Source: a bacterium (lineage in GTDB: Bacteria; UBA9089; CG2-30-40-21). Taken from it: DNA of 7,980 nucleotides. The stretch spans positions 1 to 7,980 of the forward strand of contig JASEHA010000090.1 of the NCBI GenBank assembly GCA_030018795.1, in the 5' to 3' direction. Below the pieces are notes generated by a model. The model saw nothing but the letters and a program-made list of their open reading frames with translations. It did not search any database and was not told the origin of the DNA. Position 1 is the stretch's first letter, and each line of letters starts with the position of its first letter. Positions 1-7,179 of this stretch are shown one piece after another. The position numbers and the translations under genes were made by a program.

Positions 1-23
1 TACATTATGTCTACAAAAATATA

Positions 24-53
24 ACCTGTGTGGTAAATTTCAACCGCACAGGT
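24..53. other. short hairpin upstream of the riboswitch
   Basis: An inverted repeat pairs 24-33 with 44-53 (10 pairs, one of them G-T) around a 10-base loop. On the plus strand it is not followed by a T-run. On the minus strand it is followed by a T-rich stretch. It could be the end of a gene lying to the left or a weak bidirectional terminator. No coding region is visible in 1-93. Confidence 0.35.
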
Positions 54-93
54 CGAAAAGTTGTATTGTTAAAGTAGGAAGGCAAATAATAAA

Positions 94-184
94 TGACTCC
101 GATAATAGCAAACCCATCGTGAGGTGGGGACGCAAAGCTAGGTTGTCTGAGTAAATCTCAGACAACTTGGTTGCCGAAGGGTCA
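94..184 (+). promoter_or_regulatory. cyclic di-GMP-I (GEMM-I) riboswitch aptamer
   Basis: Seen: the conserved GCAAACC at 108-114; helix P2 113-118/123-128 closed by a GTGA (GNRA-class) tetraloop at 119-122; the invariant GACGCAAAGC at 129-138; a 10-bp helix 142-151/157-166 with a TAAAT loop; then GGTTGCCGA at 169-177; and closing helix P1 94-99/179-184. This order and these motifs match the cyclic di-GMP class I aptamer, known from Vibrio Vc2. In that family the G of the first GCAAACC block and a C in the 3' strand contact the ligand guanines, and a conserved A of the junction stacks between them. The aptamer lies about 360 bases upstream of the first gene and is followed by a terminator, so it most likely controls transcription of the whole surface-protein operon. 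Confidence 0.93.
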
Positions 185-212
185 GAAGGGATGAATTATA
201 TATCTCGGTTTC

Positions 213-297
213 GCGTCAGCCATCAGTTATTAAATGATGTGATAAGCTTTACAGCCGGTATGGAGGATATTCCGGTTGATTACTGATGGCTGGACGC
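213..297. repeat. palindromic element, copy 1
   Basis: Arms 213-227 and 282-297 form a 15-bp stem with one bulged G at 292. An inner hairpin 252-258/272-278 surrounds a GGATAT core at 265-270. It sits between aptamer and terminator, inside the loop closed by the predicted antiterminator. Similar elements occur at 394-476 and 4793-4849: each has a GTCAG-type left arm, a GGATAT near the middle or right, and a mirrored right arm. It may be a dispersed MITE-like or REP-like repeat that now also acts as an RNA spacer. Confidence 0.7.
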
Positions 298-321
298 TTT
301 ATCTAAATTGTTGTATAACTC

Positions 322-373
322 AAGCCTGTTTTTCTGTCTCAAACAATCGGAGTCAGAAGAACAGGCTTTTTTT
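322..373 (+). terminator. intrinsic terminator of the riboswitch expression platform
   Basis: The stem pairs 322-330 with 360-368 (nine perfect pairs), continues through a G-T pair and 332-336/354-358, and after one mismatch through 338-340/350-352. A run of seven T follows at 367-373. This is a textbook rho-independent terminator and it lies upstream of the first gene, so it must be read through for expression. Bases 346-355 in its loop and 3' arm are the exact reverse complement of 94-103, the 5' strand of aptamer P1, which supplies the competing antiterminator. Confidence 0.92.
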
Positions 374-393
374 ATGGGACATTATTTTTCATG

Positions 394-476
394 TCAGCTA
401 TCAGTGGTCAACCATCAACTAAAAAACAACTCCAGAAGGATATGGAACTAATACTTTGCTGGCTGCTGATAGCTGA
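394..476. repeat. palindromic element, copy 2
   Basis: Perfect 11-bp arms at 394-404 and 466-476, with a small internal hairpin at 405-414 and a GGATAT core at 438-443. It lies between the terminator and the first Shine-Dalgarno sequence, so it will be in the leader of the read-through transcript. There is no T-run after it, so it is not a terminator. It resembles copy 1 (213-297) in arm sequence and layout. Confidence 0.7.
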
Positions 477-545
477 ATAGTACAATAACCACTTTTAAAC
501 TACAAGTGGGGGGAGAATAACATGGAATTATGGGGAGGCGTTCTA

Positions 546-3500
546 ATGACTAAAATAATCTTACTCTCAACAGCTGTCAGCCTCTTATTTATAATAATGG
601 CTGTCATTACAGCAAGTAGAAGCTGGTGTTATGAATTAACCATGACAGTTGATGGTGTAAATGTAGATTTTGGGCAGGTAAGCCCGCTCAAAGGCGATGT
701 AATCATTCCCCATGCCACTCAGATTGTGGTGGTCAGCGAATCTTCAACATGGGATTTGAATGTTAATATCCCGGATAATCTCATTGATACCACAGATGTT
801 GCAAAAAATATTCCTATTAGTCAACTCCATTATGCCACTCATTCAACATCACCATCATGGGCTGCATTTCAGATAGGAACACAAACTCTGCTTTCTAACC
901 AGCCAACTACATCTTCTAACGGCAAGGTTATTGATTATGATTACAAATTAGATGTACACTGGTCAAATGAGGTTGGCTCATATCATGGAACCATTACCTA
1001 TTCTGTTACTGCCGGAGGGCTTGATAATTCATTTGCCTCACCAAATCCATTCTCACCTAATGCAGATGGAGTCAAGGATACTGCAAATATCTACTATTGC
1101 CTGGATTCCGCTGGTACTATCACGGGCAAAATAGTGGATATAGCTGACACATTGATAAAAACATTATTTACTGATGAGTCCCAATCCAGTGGGACCCATT
1201 CAGTTTCATGGAATGGGAAAAACAACTCAAATGAGGTTGTAAGTAATGCTGACTATAAATATCTTATCAAGAAAGGCACTGATGTTATAACATCCGGCAT
1301 AATTTCTGTTGACTGTGCGACATCAATCGGGACAGGTAAAATTGAGGGAAATGTGAAAGATTCGGCAAATAATACGGTATTAAGTGGTGCCAACATTACC
1401 CTTTATGAGGCAAGCGGCAACTTGATAGGAACAATTACATCGAATTCTTCAGGTGCATACAGCTTTAGCTCACTCGCTGCCGGGTATTATTATCTTAAAT
1501 CCGAGCGGGCATCCTATTATACAGAGATAACAGAAAATATTCATGTGGCAGATGGAGGGACAACAACAAAAACTATTTACATGACACATAACACATCCTT
1601 GCTTGTGGTTAAGTCGGTTAGCGGCAGGGCAGCACAGATAGGAGATATTTTGAGCTATAGAGTAGTTATTCGCAATATAGGGCAGGGGACAATTAAAAAT
1701 ATAACCATAAAAGATAAATTACCATACGATTTTCAATATCTTCCGGCAACTGCCCGTATAAATGGTATTACATGTGAACCATATGGAAATGGAATATTGA
1801 TCTGGGATGAGAAAAATCTTCCTGAACACATTACAGAGCTTTCAAGAGGTGGAACTATTACCCTGAGCTATATGGCAGTTGTCGGGATTGATGTAAAGAT
1901 AGGGTTGCAGGAAAATATTGTTGTTGTTGCCGGAACTAATGAAATGGGGGAAGCTGTTTGGAGTAGACCGGTAAAAGCTGGGGTCAGGGTAAGAGAGGGA
2001 TTGTTTGCCAATCGCGGTATCATACTTGGCAAGGTGTATAAGGATATTAATGGTGATGGTATTCAGCAGCCACCAGAGGCAGGGATACCAGATGCAGTGA
2101 TAATCATGGAGGATGGCACTGTGGTTAAAACCGATAAGCATGGTAAATATTCCATACCCGGAGCATCTCATGGGACACATATTATGATGGTGAATAAAGG
2201 CAGCCTGTCATTTAATAATCCTCTGGATTCTACACTTGTACAATATATATATGTGCCTGAGGGTGGAATAGTAAATGTGGATTTTGGAGTGATACAGGGT
2301 GATGAATCAGTAGGGGATAACAATCTTATCCTTATCGCATTAGCTGAAGGAGAGGCAGGACGATTTGCAGTAGATGGTGCGATAAGAAGCTTTGAACAGG
2401 GTAATGAAAAATTTTCTTCAAATATTTATACCCATGCTATGGGGACCCTTTATTTTAAAGGCAAAATAAAAGGTGAGTACCTGCTCTGCTGCATTGCGAA
2501 TACTGATAAGGGAGATATGGATGAGGTAATAGCCAATATCGATCCTGATGGGTATTATCCTGTGTATGGTGATGAAAGCAAGCTGCTTGTTAATTCCACA
2601 TCCTATGGACAGCTTTATGTATGTATTGAAAAGGATAAGACATCATTAATGTATGGCAATTATTCGATTGATTATAAGGATACTGTGTTAGGAGGATACC
2701 ACCACACATTCAATGGAGTTAAGTTCGCTCATGACACAAAGATATATAAAACAGAAATATTTGCTGCTTCAAATAAAAGGGTATCCGTACGTGAAGAGTT
2801 ACAGGGGCGAAATATATGTGGTCCATACTATCTGAAGAATACAGGGATAGTTGCAGATAGTGAAAAGATAAGGGTAGAGGTTAAAAAGCAGGGGACCAAC
2901 GAGGTTTGCTCAGTAAGTTTAAAACAAAAAAACAAGGATTATATCATTGATTATGATAAGGGAATAATAATCTTTGATAAGCCTGTCCCTGATGAAGCAA
3001 GTGGAGGGATTTATTATTGGATTGTAGTTATTTATGAGTATTTACCATTAAATGATATGCAATATATTAACTGGGGAATAAAGGGAGAGATTAATGCAAA
3101 TGATGCCATTAAAGCAGGAATATACTGTATCTCTGAAGAACATGGTTTTGGCAAAAAAACATTATACGGCATAAATTTCGGGATGAAGGTACTTGATATC
3201 CTGAAACTTTCAGGTGAATATGCAAGTACAATGGGAGAGATTGAGCCTGCTGTTGACATCCCTGATACATCTGCTTATCTGTTAGATGCCCTTGTTCGTT
3301 TAAAGGAAAAAGCACACCTAAGATATTTTTATCGCCATCTTGGCAAAGAGTTTTCAAATGAGATAAACCCGAAAGGGATAAATGTGGAGGATGAAAGATT
3401 ATTTCAATATTCTCCTGATTATTATGATTTAACAAAATTTTCACCAAACAAAGATGCCATGGAGTATGGAATGAAACTTGATTGGAGATTAATGGATGAC

Positions 3501-4706
3501 GTAACTGCCAGCCTTCAGCAAAAACAGTCTCATGACAATCTCTCCAATGATCCGAAAATAGGAACTGCATATAATAAAATAACCTCTATGAATATGCAGT
3601 ATAAAAAGACAAAAAACTCCCTGATGTTTTTTAACTATCAGCATAGCATAAACGATAGTGATAAGACCTATGAATCCCCTGATTCATGCACAAAAGGCAT
3701 TACCCTTGGTATGCAAAAGGAAAAGGGGAAATTGAATTTTGCCGCAAAATATGATGGTAAGGATGCAAGAAATTATATTAAACCAGAAGCAAATGCTATG
3801 AATCACAATATTTCTTTTAACACCAATATCCGCTGTCAGCCTGTCACACTATCTCTTGGATATGATTTTATGCTGGGTATCAATCCAAAGAGCAAACAAA
3901 CTATAACTAAACAGCAAACCTGTAGCCTTGGAGTCTCTGGAGAGTATAACCCATTATCCTGTGTTTCCTTAATCGCACGTTCTCAGTTTGTTTACAACAA
4001 TAATCATATCAAAAAAGAATCAGACAGCTCTCTAATAAACACCATTGCATTGGACTATAATCCTTATAAAGGATTTGACTCCTGCATCAGGTATGAGACA
4101 AAAAGGGGACTGTGTGCTGGTGAAACCCTTGCCAGTGTGCTGGGTATTGATATTACAAAGGAGCTGACCAGAGATTTAACAGGTTATCTTAAGTATAACT
4201 ACAGCTATAGTGACACTGCTGTGTCTGAGAATAAACAAAAAATATCAAACAGTGGTGGATGTCTGGCTCTGGCGTACAGGTCAGCAGATACCAATAATCT
4301 GAATATATTGGCAAAATATGATATTGAAGAGAAGGGTAAGACATTGGCTGCATTAGAGGCTGCATGCAAATTAACACCAGGGTTAAAGGTATCCGGCAAA
4401 TATGCTATCAGACACATAAAAGCTGAACACATTACATCTTGTGTTGATATGTTAATGGCAAGGACAGAATATCAACTTACAGACAAAATCAATATCACCG
4501 GAGCACATAAAATAATTCACCAGCAATTGACAAATACGTATAAGATGAATCCATTGTTAGAGGCAGGGTGTCGAATTAAGGATAACCTGCGGGCAATATT
4601 GGGATATAATTTTATTGAATATACAGATGGAGAGGATTTTTTTAATGCTTATTCAGCAAAGGGGTGGTATGTACGTATCGTTGGAGGCATAATTAAACAG
4701 AAATAA
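546..4706 (+). CDS. large multidomain outer-membrane protein (WxL-like, FlgD-Ig, DUF11, SdrD-B and barrel)
   Basis: About 1386 residues, predicted surface anchor, adhesin or usher-like platform. GGGGAGG at 532-538 sits 7 bases from ATG 546, giving a clean signal peptide; an in-frame ATG at 522 would add eight residues and also has a G-rich site. Order by eye, numbered from 546: signal peptide 1-28; WxL/pilin-like beta domain 32-157 with a WDL triplet at 69-71 and a YHGTITYSVTA end; FlgD-like Ig domain 164-257 (SPNPFSPNADG start); carboxypeptidase-regulatory-like 262-346; DUF11-like 350-485; SdrD-B-like 489-580 with DINGDGIQQ; a beta-rich region with YPVYGDES at 671-678, known to me from large DUF11/SdrD-B outer-membrane proteins; then roughly 840-1386 of alternating amphipathic strands ending in KGWYVRIVGG, like an outer-membrane barrel. 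The barrel holds 11 cysteines, unusual for that class. First gene after the riboswitch. The exact role (usher, adhesin or anchor) is inference. Confidence 0.88.
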   Translation: MTKIILLSTAVSLLFIIMAVITASRSWCYELTMTVDGVNVDFGQVSPLKGDVIIPHATQIVVVSESSTWDLNVNIPDNLIDTTDVAKNIPISQLHYATHSTSPSWAAFQIGTQTLLSNQPTTSSNGKVIDYDYKLDVHWSNEVGSYHGTITYSVTAGGLDNSFASPNPFSPNADGVKDTANIYYCLDSAGTITGKIVDIADTLIKTLFTDESQSSGTHSVSWNGKNNSNEVVSNADYKYLIKKGTDVITSGIISVDCATSIGTGKIEGNVKDSANNTVLSGANITLYEASGNLIGTITSNSSGAYSFSSLAAGYYYLKSERASYYTEITENIHVADGGTTTKTIYMTHNTSLLVVKSVSGRAAQIGDILSYRVVIRNIGQGTIKNITIKDKLPYDFQYLPATARINGITCEPYGNGILIWDEKNLPEHITELSRGGTITLSYMAVVGIDVKIGLQENIVVVAGTNEMGEAVWSRPVKAGVRVREGLFANRGIILGKVYKDINGDGIQQPPEAGIPDAVIIMEDGTVVKTDKHGKYSIPGASHGTHIMMVNKGSLSFNNPLDSTLVQYIYVPEGGIVNVDFGVIQGDESVGDNNLILIALAEGEAGRFAVDGAIRSFEQGNEKFSSNIYTHAMGTLYFKGKIKGEYLLCCIANTDKGDMDEVIANIDPDGYYPVYGDESKLLVNSTSYGQLYVCIEKDKTSLMYGNYSIDYKDTVLGGYHHTFNGVKFAHDTKIYKTEIFAASNKRVSVREELQGRNICGPYYLKNTGIVADSEKIRVEVKKQGTNEVCSVSLKQKNKDYIIDYDKGIIIFDKPVPDEASGGIYYWIVVIYEYLPLNDMQYINWGIKGEINANDAIKAGIYCISEEHGFGKKTLYGINFGMKVLDILKLSGEYASTMGEIEPAVDIPDTSAYLLDALVRLKEKAHLRYFYRHLGKEFSNEINPKGINVEDERLFQYSPDYYDLTKFSPNKDAMEYGMKLDWRLMDDVTASLQQKQSHDNLSNDPKIGTAYNKITSMNMQYKKTKNSLMFFNYQHSINDSDKTYESPDSCTKGITLGMQKEKGKLNFAAKYDGKDARNYIKPEANAMNHNISFNTNIRCQPVTLSLGYDFMLGINPKSKQTITKQQTCSLGVSGEYNPLSCVSLIARSQFVYNNNHIKKESDSSLINTIALDYNPYKGFDSCIRYETKRGLCAGETLASVLGIDITKELTRDLTGYLKYNYSYSDTAVSENKQKISNSGGCLALAYRSADTNNLNILAKYDIEEKGKTLAALEAACKLTPGLKVSGKYAIRHIKAEHITSCVDMLMARTEYQLTDKINITGAHKIIHQQLTNTYKMNPLLEAGCRIKDNLRAILGYNFIEYTDGEDFFNAYSAKGWYVRIVGGIIKQK

Positions 4707-4913
4707 AATAGGTAACCATTCCATGGGCAGTGGGTTTCGGTTTTGACTGACTCCTGTTCGTTGCCTCTTGAATGCTTACTTATCATCATCATGTCAGTAT
4801 CTGCTGCCGACTGCTGTTGGTCTCTAAAAGCAGGATATTGGATGCTGACTGTAAAAGGGAGGTGAGATGATGAGTGTAAAAGGCAGCCATCTTAAAAAAG
4901 GAGGTACGGGAAA
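4707..4913 (+). other. intergenic leader between large protein and subunit gene
   Basis: About 207 bases without a long gene. It contains palindromic element copy 3 (4793-4849), a GGGAGG Shine-Dalgarno at 4857-4862 in front of a tiny reading frame (4870-4938), and the AGGAGG at 4899-4904 that serves the subunit gene. No intrinsic terminator with a T-run is visible after the stop at 4704-4706, so read-through from the first gene is plausible. Confidence 0.5.
4793..4849. repeat. palindromic element, copy 3
   Basis: Arms GTCAGTATC (4793-4801) and GATGCTGAC (4841-4849) pair over nine bases with one G-T pair. A GGATAT core is at 4833-4838. The left edge TCATGTCAG matches the left edge of copy 2. 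It lies just upstream of the Shine-Dalgarno sequences for the subunit gene, so it may shape the message there. Confidence 0.55.
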
Positions 4914-4938
4914 ATGTGTAAAAAAGGATTATTGCTAA
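4870..4938 (+). CDS. possible 22-residue leader peptide overlapping the subunit gene
   Basis: GGGAGG at 4857-4862 is followed 7 bases later by ATG 4870 (also ATG 4867), opening a frame MSVKGSHLKKGGTGKCVKKDYC that stops at 4936-4938. It overlaps the start of the subunit gene at 4914 in another frame and contains that gene's Shine-Dalgarno sequence, so its translation could open or block subunit initiation. The product is basic and matches nothing I recognise. The strong ribosome site is the main support; it may be fortuitous. Confidence 0.25.
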   Translation: MSVKGSHLKKGGTGKCVKKDYC

Positions 4939-5498
4939 TGGTGGTTTTTGTAGGGATGTTGTGTTGTGTAAGCGCATATGCAGATACTACCGGTAATGGT
5001 AATCAAACCGTGGATGCTACTCCTGTAGCAACACTGGCACTTACTGTGCCTGGTGGAGCTAATCTTGGAGCAATATCTATAGCTGCTCCGACAGAGAGTA
5101 GTGCACAGGTAGTGAACGTAAAAAGTAATGCAGCCTATGGCATTAGGATCAAAGCAGATAAGACAAATATGGCCAACTATTGTCCAGGGTCATCTACGTG
5201 TACCGGAGCATGTACTGGTGGCACAGCTGCTGGATACGCTACTACTGCTGATAAGGTAGTATCGCTTCAGTCTGCGTTGCAATGGAAAAAAGAAGTAGGC
5301 GGTACTTATGCTAATATTACAGTAACAGATGTTACTGTAAGCACTGCTCAGGCTGCAACAGTAGACGCTGGAGTCAACACAAATATCTATTTTAAACAGG
5401 CAGTCAACTATGGTGACAGAGTGTTGACTGACATTGCCGGCCAAACTAGCCATACGTATAGGTTAGTAATTACCTACACGGCCACACAGGGGATATGA
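4914..5498 (+). CDS. small secreted WxL/pilin-like surface subunit
   Basis: 194 residues. AGGAGGT at 4899-4905 precedes ATG 4914. Residues 1-23 form a signal peptide with a likely AYA|D cleavage; LCC is present but there is no proper lipobox. The mature protein is rich in Thr, Ala, Gly and Val, contains a CPGSSTCTGAC cluster (Cys 90, 96, 100), and ends in an aromatic-rich strand, HTYRLVITYTATQGI. The pattern near 44-80 (LTVPGGANLGAI, then AQVVNVKSNAAYGIRIKAD) followed by the closing YTAT strand parallels the N-terminal domain of the large protein upstream and the layout of Gram-positive WxL domains, although the Trp-x-Leu motif itself is absent. Between a barrel gene and chaperone-like genes, it is most simply the exported or polymerised subunit. 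No confident family assignment; a fimbrial or spore-coat-U-like subunit is the alternative. Confidence 0.85.
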   Translation: MCKKGLLLMVVFVGMLCCVSAYADTTGNGNQTVDATPVATLALTVPGGANLGAISIAAPTESSAQVVNVKSNAAYGIRIKADKTNMANYCPGSSTCTGACTGGTAAGYATTADKVVSLQSALQWKKEVGGTYANITVTDVTVSTAQAATVDAGVNTNIYFKQAVNYGDRVLTDIAGQTSHTYRLVITYTATQGI

Positions 5499-5558
5499 TG
5501 CTCTTATTTAGCAGGATATAGTGAAAGAGACCTGAAGTCCTGTTAAATACTCAGAGGA

Positions 5559-5612
5559 GAGATTCTGCCATCTGTCCTTGAAAAGATTTTCTTGGATAGG
5601 TGACAGAATCTC
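5559..5612 (+). other. long stem-loop downstream of the subunit gene
   Basis: Bases 5559-5577 pair with 5594-5612 (19 positions, one C-A mismatch, two G-T pairs). After a TT/TT mismatch, 5580-5584 pair with 5587-5591. No T-run follows, so it does not look like an efficient intrinsic terminator. In an operon it could stabilise the upstream subunit message or lower expression of the genes beyond. The role is inference; the stem is directly visible. Confidence 0.6.
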
Positions 5613-5635
5613 CACAGGGTGTTACAGCTTTATCA

Positions 5636-5664
5636 TTGAATCTTGCTAAATGATTATCTATATG
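5636..5664 (+). promoter_or_regulatory. possible sigma70-type promoter before the chaperone-like genes
   Basis: TTGAAT at 5636-5641 and TATATG at 5659-5664 are separated by 17 bases; each matches four of six consensus positions. A start of transcription near 5671 would fall inside the inverted repeat at 5665-5697. The match is moderate in an AT-rich region, so chance is possible. Confidence 0.3.
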
Positions 5665-5697
5665 TTGTGAGTTATAGGCATTATTTACAACTCACAA
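5665..5697. promoter_or_regulatory. perfect inverted repeat abutting the Shine-Dalgarno site
   Basis: TTGTGAGTT (5665-5673) and AACTCACAA (5689-5697) are a perfect 9-bp inverted repeat with a 15-base spacer. The right arm ends at the first A of AGGAGGT (5697-5703), the ribosome site of the next gene. As DNA it could be an operator for a dimeric repressor placed directly after the possible -10 at 5659-5664. As RNA it would be a hairpin that crowds the ribosome site. Confidence 0.5.
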
Positions 5698-5706
5698 GGA
5701 GGTGTT

Positions 5707-7143
5707 ATGATGAAAGTTTTATTTACTTTGTTAATAGGGTGTCTATTTGTTGCAGCTATTGTTGAGGCAAACAGCATTTCCGTTACCCCGGCAAAGGTTA
5801 TAATGACAATTACACAGGAGAACAATTCCTTTGATATTCATGTCGCAAATCCGGGAGATACTGATATTTATGTCAAAGGGGCTGTCGAAACCATGGGGCA
5901 GGATATGGATGGAAGTGCTGTATTCTTAGGGCATGAACACACACCGTATTCTCTCGCACACTCACTTGTTCTTGAGCCAGAAGAATTTGCCTTGCCTGCT
6001 GGAGAGACCAAAATAGTAAAGGTAAGTGTAACTAATCATAAAGAAGATGGTGGAGGCATGTATGGGGTAATCTTTTTTTCGGGTATGCCAGCAAAAAGTT
6101 CGAGCAGCTTTTTGTCTGTAAGCAGGTTAGGTGTGATTGTATTGCTGACATTTCCTGGCAGCTTAAACAGATGTGGTGAAATAGGAGATGTGGAGGTTTT
6201 TCAGAGTAGTCCTGATGATAAGATGAACATTTTGACTACATTTTATGCCACAGGCAATGTTCATATCCATGCGGGTGGAGAAATAACTATTATAGATTCA
6301 TTAAAAAATGAAATAAAGACTGTATTTATTCAACCAGCCAATATCCTCCCCTCATACGCTATACAGCTATGTGGTTTATTGGATATAACTGACTTACCAG
6401 TAGGTACATATACCGCTATAAGCAGGGTTAAATATCATGGATTATTGTCAGAACCAGCACAAACTGTATTTCGTATATTACGTCCTGGCGTGGTTGCTCA
6501 AACAAGGGGTGAAATGGTTGAAGTTATAGCTCCGACAGCTGTTTTGAATCGTGTGTTTGATATGGACATACTTTTTCGCAATACAGGAAATGTAGGCTTG
6601 CAACTTTGCACTGAAGTGGAGATATTAGATAGTGAAGGGAAATTAATAGATGTGTTTATCGATCACTATGATGTTGATGCAGGTAAAACAAAAAATATAA
6701 TTATCCCATGTATAGTAAGAGGCAGCAATATTTGTCAGGGAACATACACCGCTAACATAAAGTTTGTTCACCATAATAAAAAGATATCTTCTGCCACAGC
6801 AAAGGTTGTAGCCCTTGAGAAGGAGCTTATTGTAAAAGGAGAGATTATAAAGTTTGTTGTTCCTACAACTACTTTGGGAGATATGATTATGCCTGAGCTG
6901 GAGTTTAAAAACACAGGCAATGTAGATATCTCTGTAGAAGGGATGATCAGTTTTCAAAAGAGAGATAAAACTGTTGGACAGATGTTTATTGAACATGAAA
7001 CAATCTCTGAAGGACAATCAATACGTCTGGGCGGAGTCTGGAAGGGAGAATTGCCTATGGGAATATATCGTGCAACTGCCACTCTAATATATGGAAATGA
7101 CAAGATGGTTACAGCAGAGACATCGTTTATGATAGTAAAGTAA
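5707..7143 (+). CDS. secreted DUF916/pilus-chaperone-like protein with repeated NTGNV domains
   Basis: 478 residues. AGGAGGT at 5697-5703 allows ATG 5707 or ATG 5710; 5710 has the better 7-base spacing and drops one residue. Signal peptide about 1-21. Residues 23-125 have the pattern of a DUF916/WxL-interacting or PapD-like Ig domain: SISVTPAKVIMTI start, DIHVANPGDTDIYVKG, PEEFALPAGETKIVKVSV, and MYGVIFF end. Then come three related beta domains, each marked by ATGNV or NTGNV (near 181, 292 and 402) and by a PVGTYTA / QGTYTAN / MGIYRATA strand. Unlike typical Gram-positive DUF916 proteins, I see no C-terminal membrane helix; the chain ends at ETSFMIVK, which suggests a soluble periplasmic or surface-associated protein. 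It is paralogous to the next gene. Likely role: chaperone or binding partner of the subunit encoded upstream (inference from fold pattern and context). Confidence 0.85.
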   Translation: MMKVLFTLLIGCLFVAAIVEANSISVTPAKVIMTITQENNSFDIHVANPGDTDIYVKGAVETMGQDMDGSAVFLGHEHTPYSLAHSLVLEPEEFALPAGETKIVKVSVTNHKEDGGGMYGVIFFSGMPAKSSSSFLSVSRLGVIVLLTFPGSLNRCGEIGDVEVFQSSPDDKMNILTTFYATGNVHIHAGGEITIIDSLKNEIKTVFIQPANILPSYAIQLCGLLDITDLPVGTYTAISRVKYHGLLSEPAQTVFRILRPGVVAQTRGEMVEVIAPTAVLNRVFDMDILFRNTGNVGLQLCTEVEILDSEGKLIDVFIDHYDVDAGKTKNIIIPCIVRGSNICQGTYTANIKFVHHNKKISSATAKVVALEKELIVKGEIIKFVVPTTTLGDMIMPELEFKNTGNVDISVEGMISFQKRDKTVGQMFIEHETISEGQSIRLGGVWKGELPMGIYRATATLIYGNDKMVTAETSFMIVK

Positions 7144-7179
7144 CAGCTTGATAGTTATCTGTTTGTTGGAGGTTTTGTT

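Noticed and set aside
61..90. possible promoter for the riboswitch (TTGTAT at 61-66 with an AT-rich -10 near 84-90)
   Set aside because: The -10 match is poor and would start transcription at or after base 96, too late for the P1 strand that begins at 94. The true promoter may be just upstream, but I cannot place it.
394..476. second terminator before the large gene
   Set aside because: The stem is perfect but is followed by ATAGTACAA, not a T-run, and it matches the other palindromic elements better than a terminator.
1..520. protein-coding gene in the 5' leader
   Set aside because: No frame with a ribosome site of useful length exists; the stretch is explained by riboswitch, terminator and palindromic elements.
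1842..2180. minus-strand open frame of 112 codons
   Set aside because: It is antisense to the DUF11-like and SdrD-B-like region of the large gene, with no supporting ribosome site or motif.
3109..3570. minus-strand open frame of 153 codons inside the large gene
   Set aside because: It lies wholly within a well-supported gene on the other strand, has no ribosome site or recognisable domain, and its composition (many His, Gln and Ser) is that of an antisense shadow.
4743..4771. TTGACT as a -35 box before the subunit gene
   Set aside because: The -35 match is good, but no acceptable -10 occurs at 16-18 bases; TCTTGA is too poor to call a promoter.
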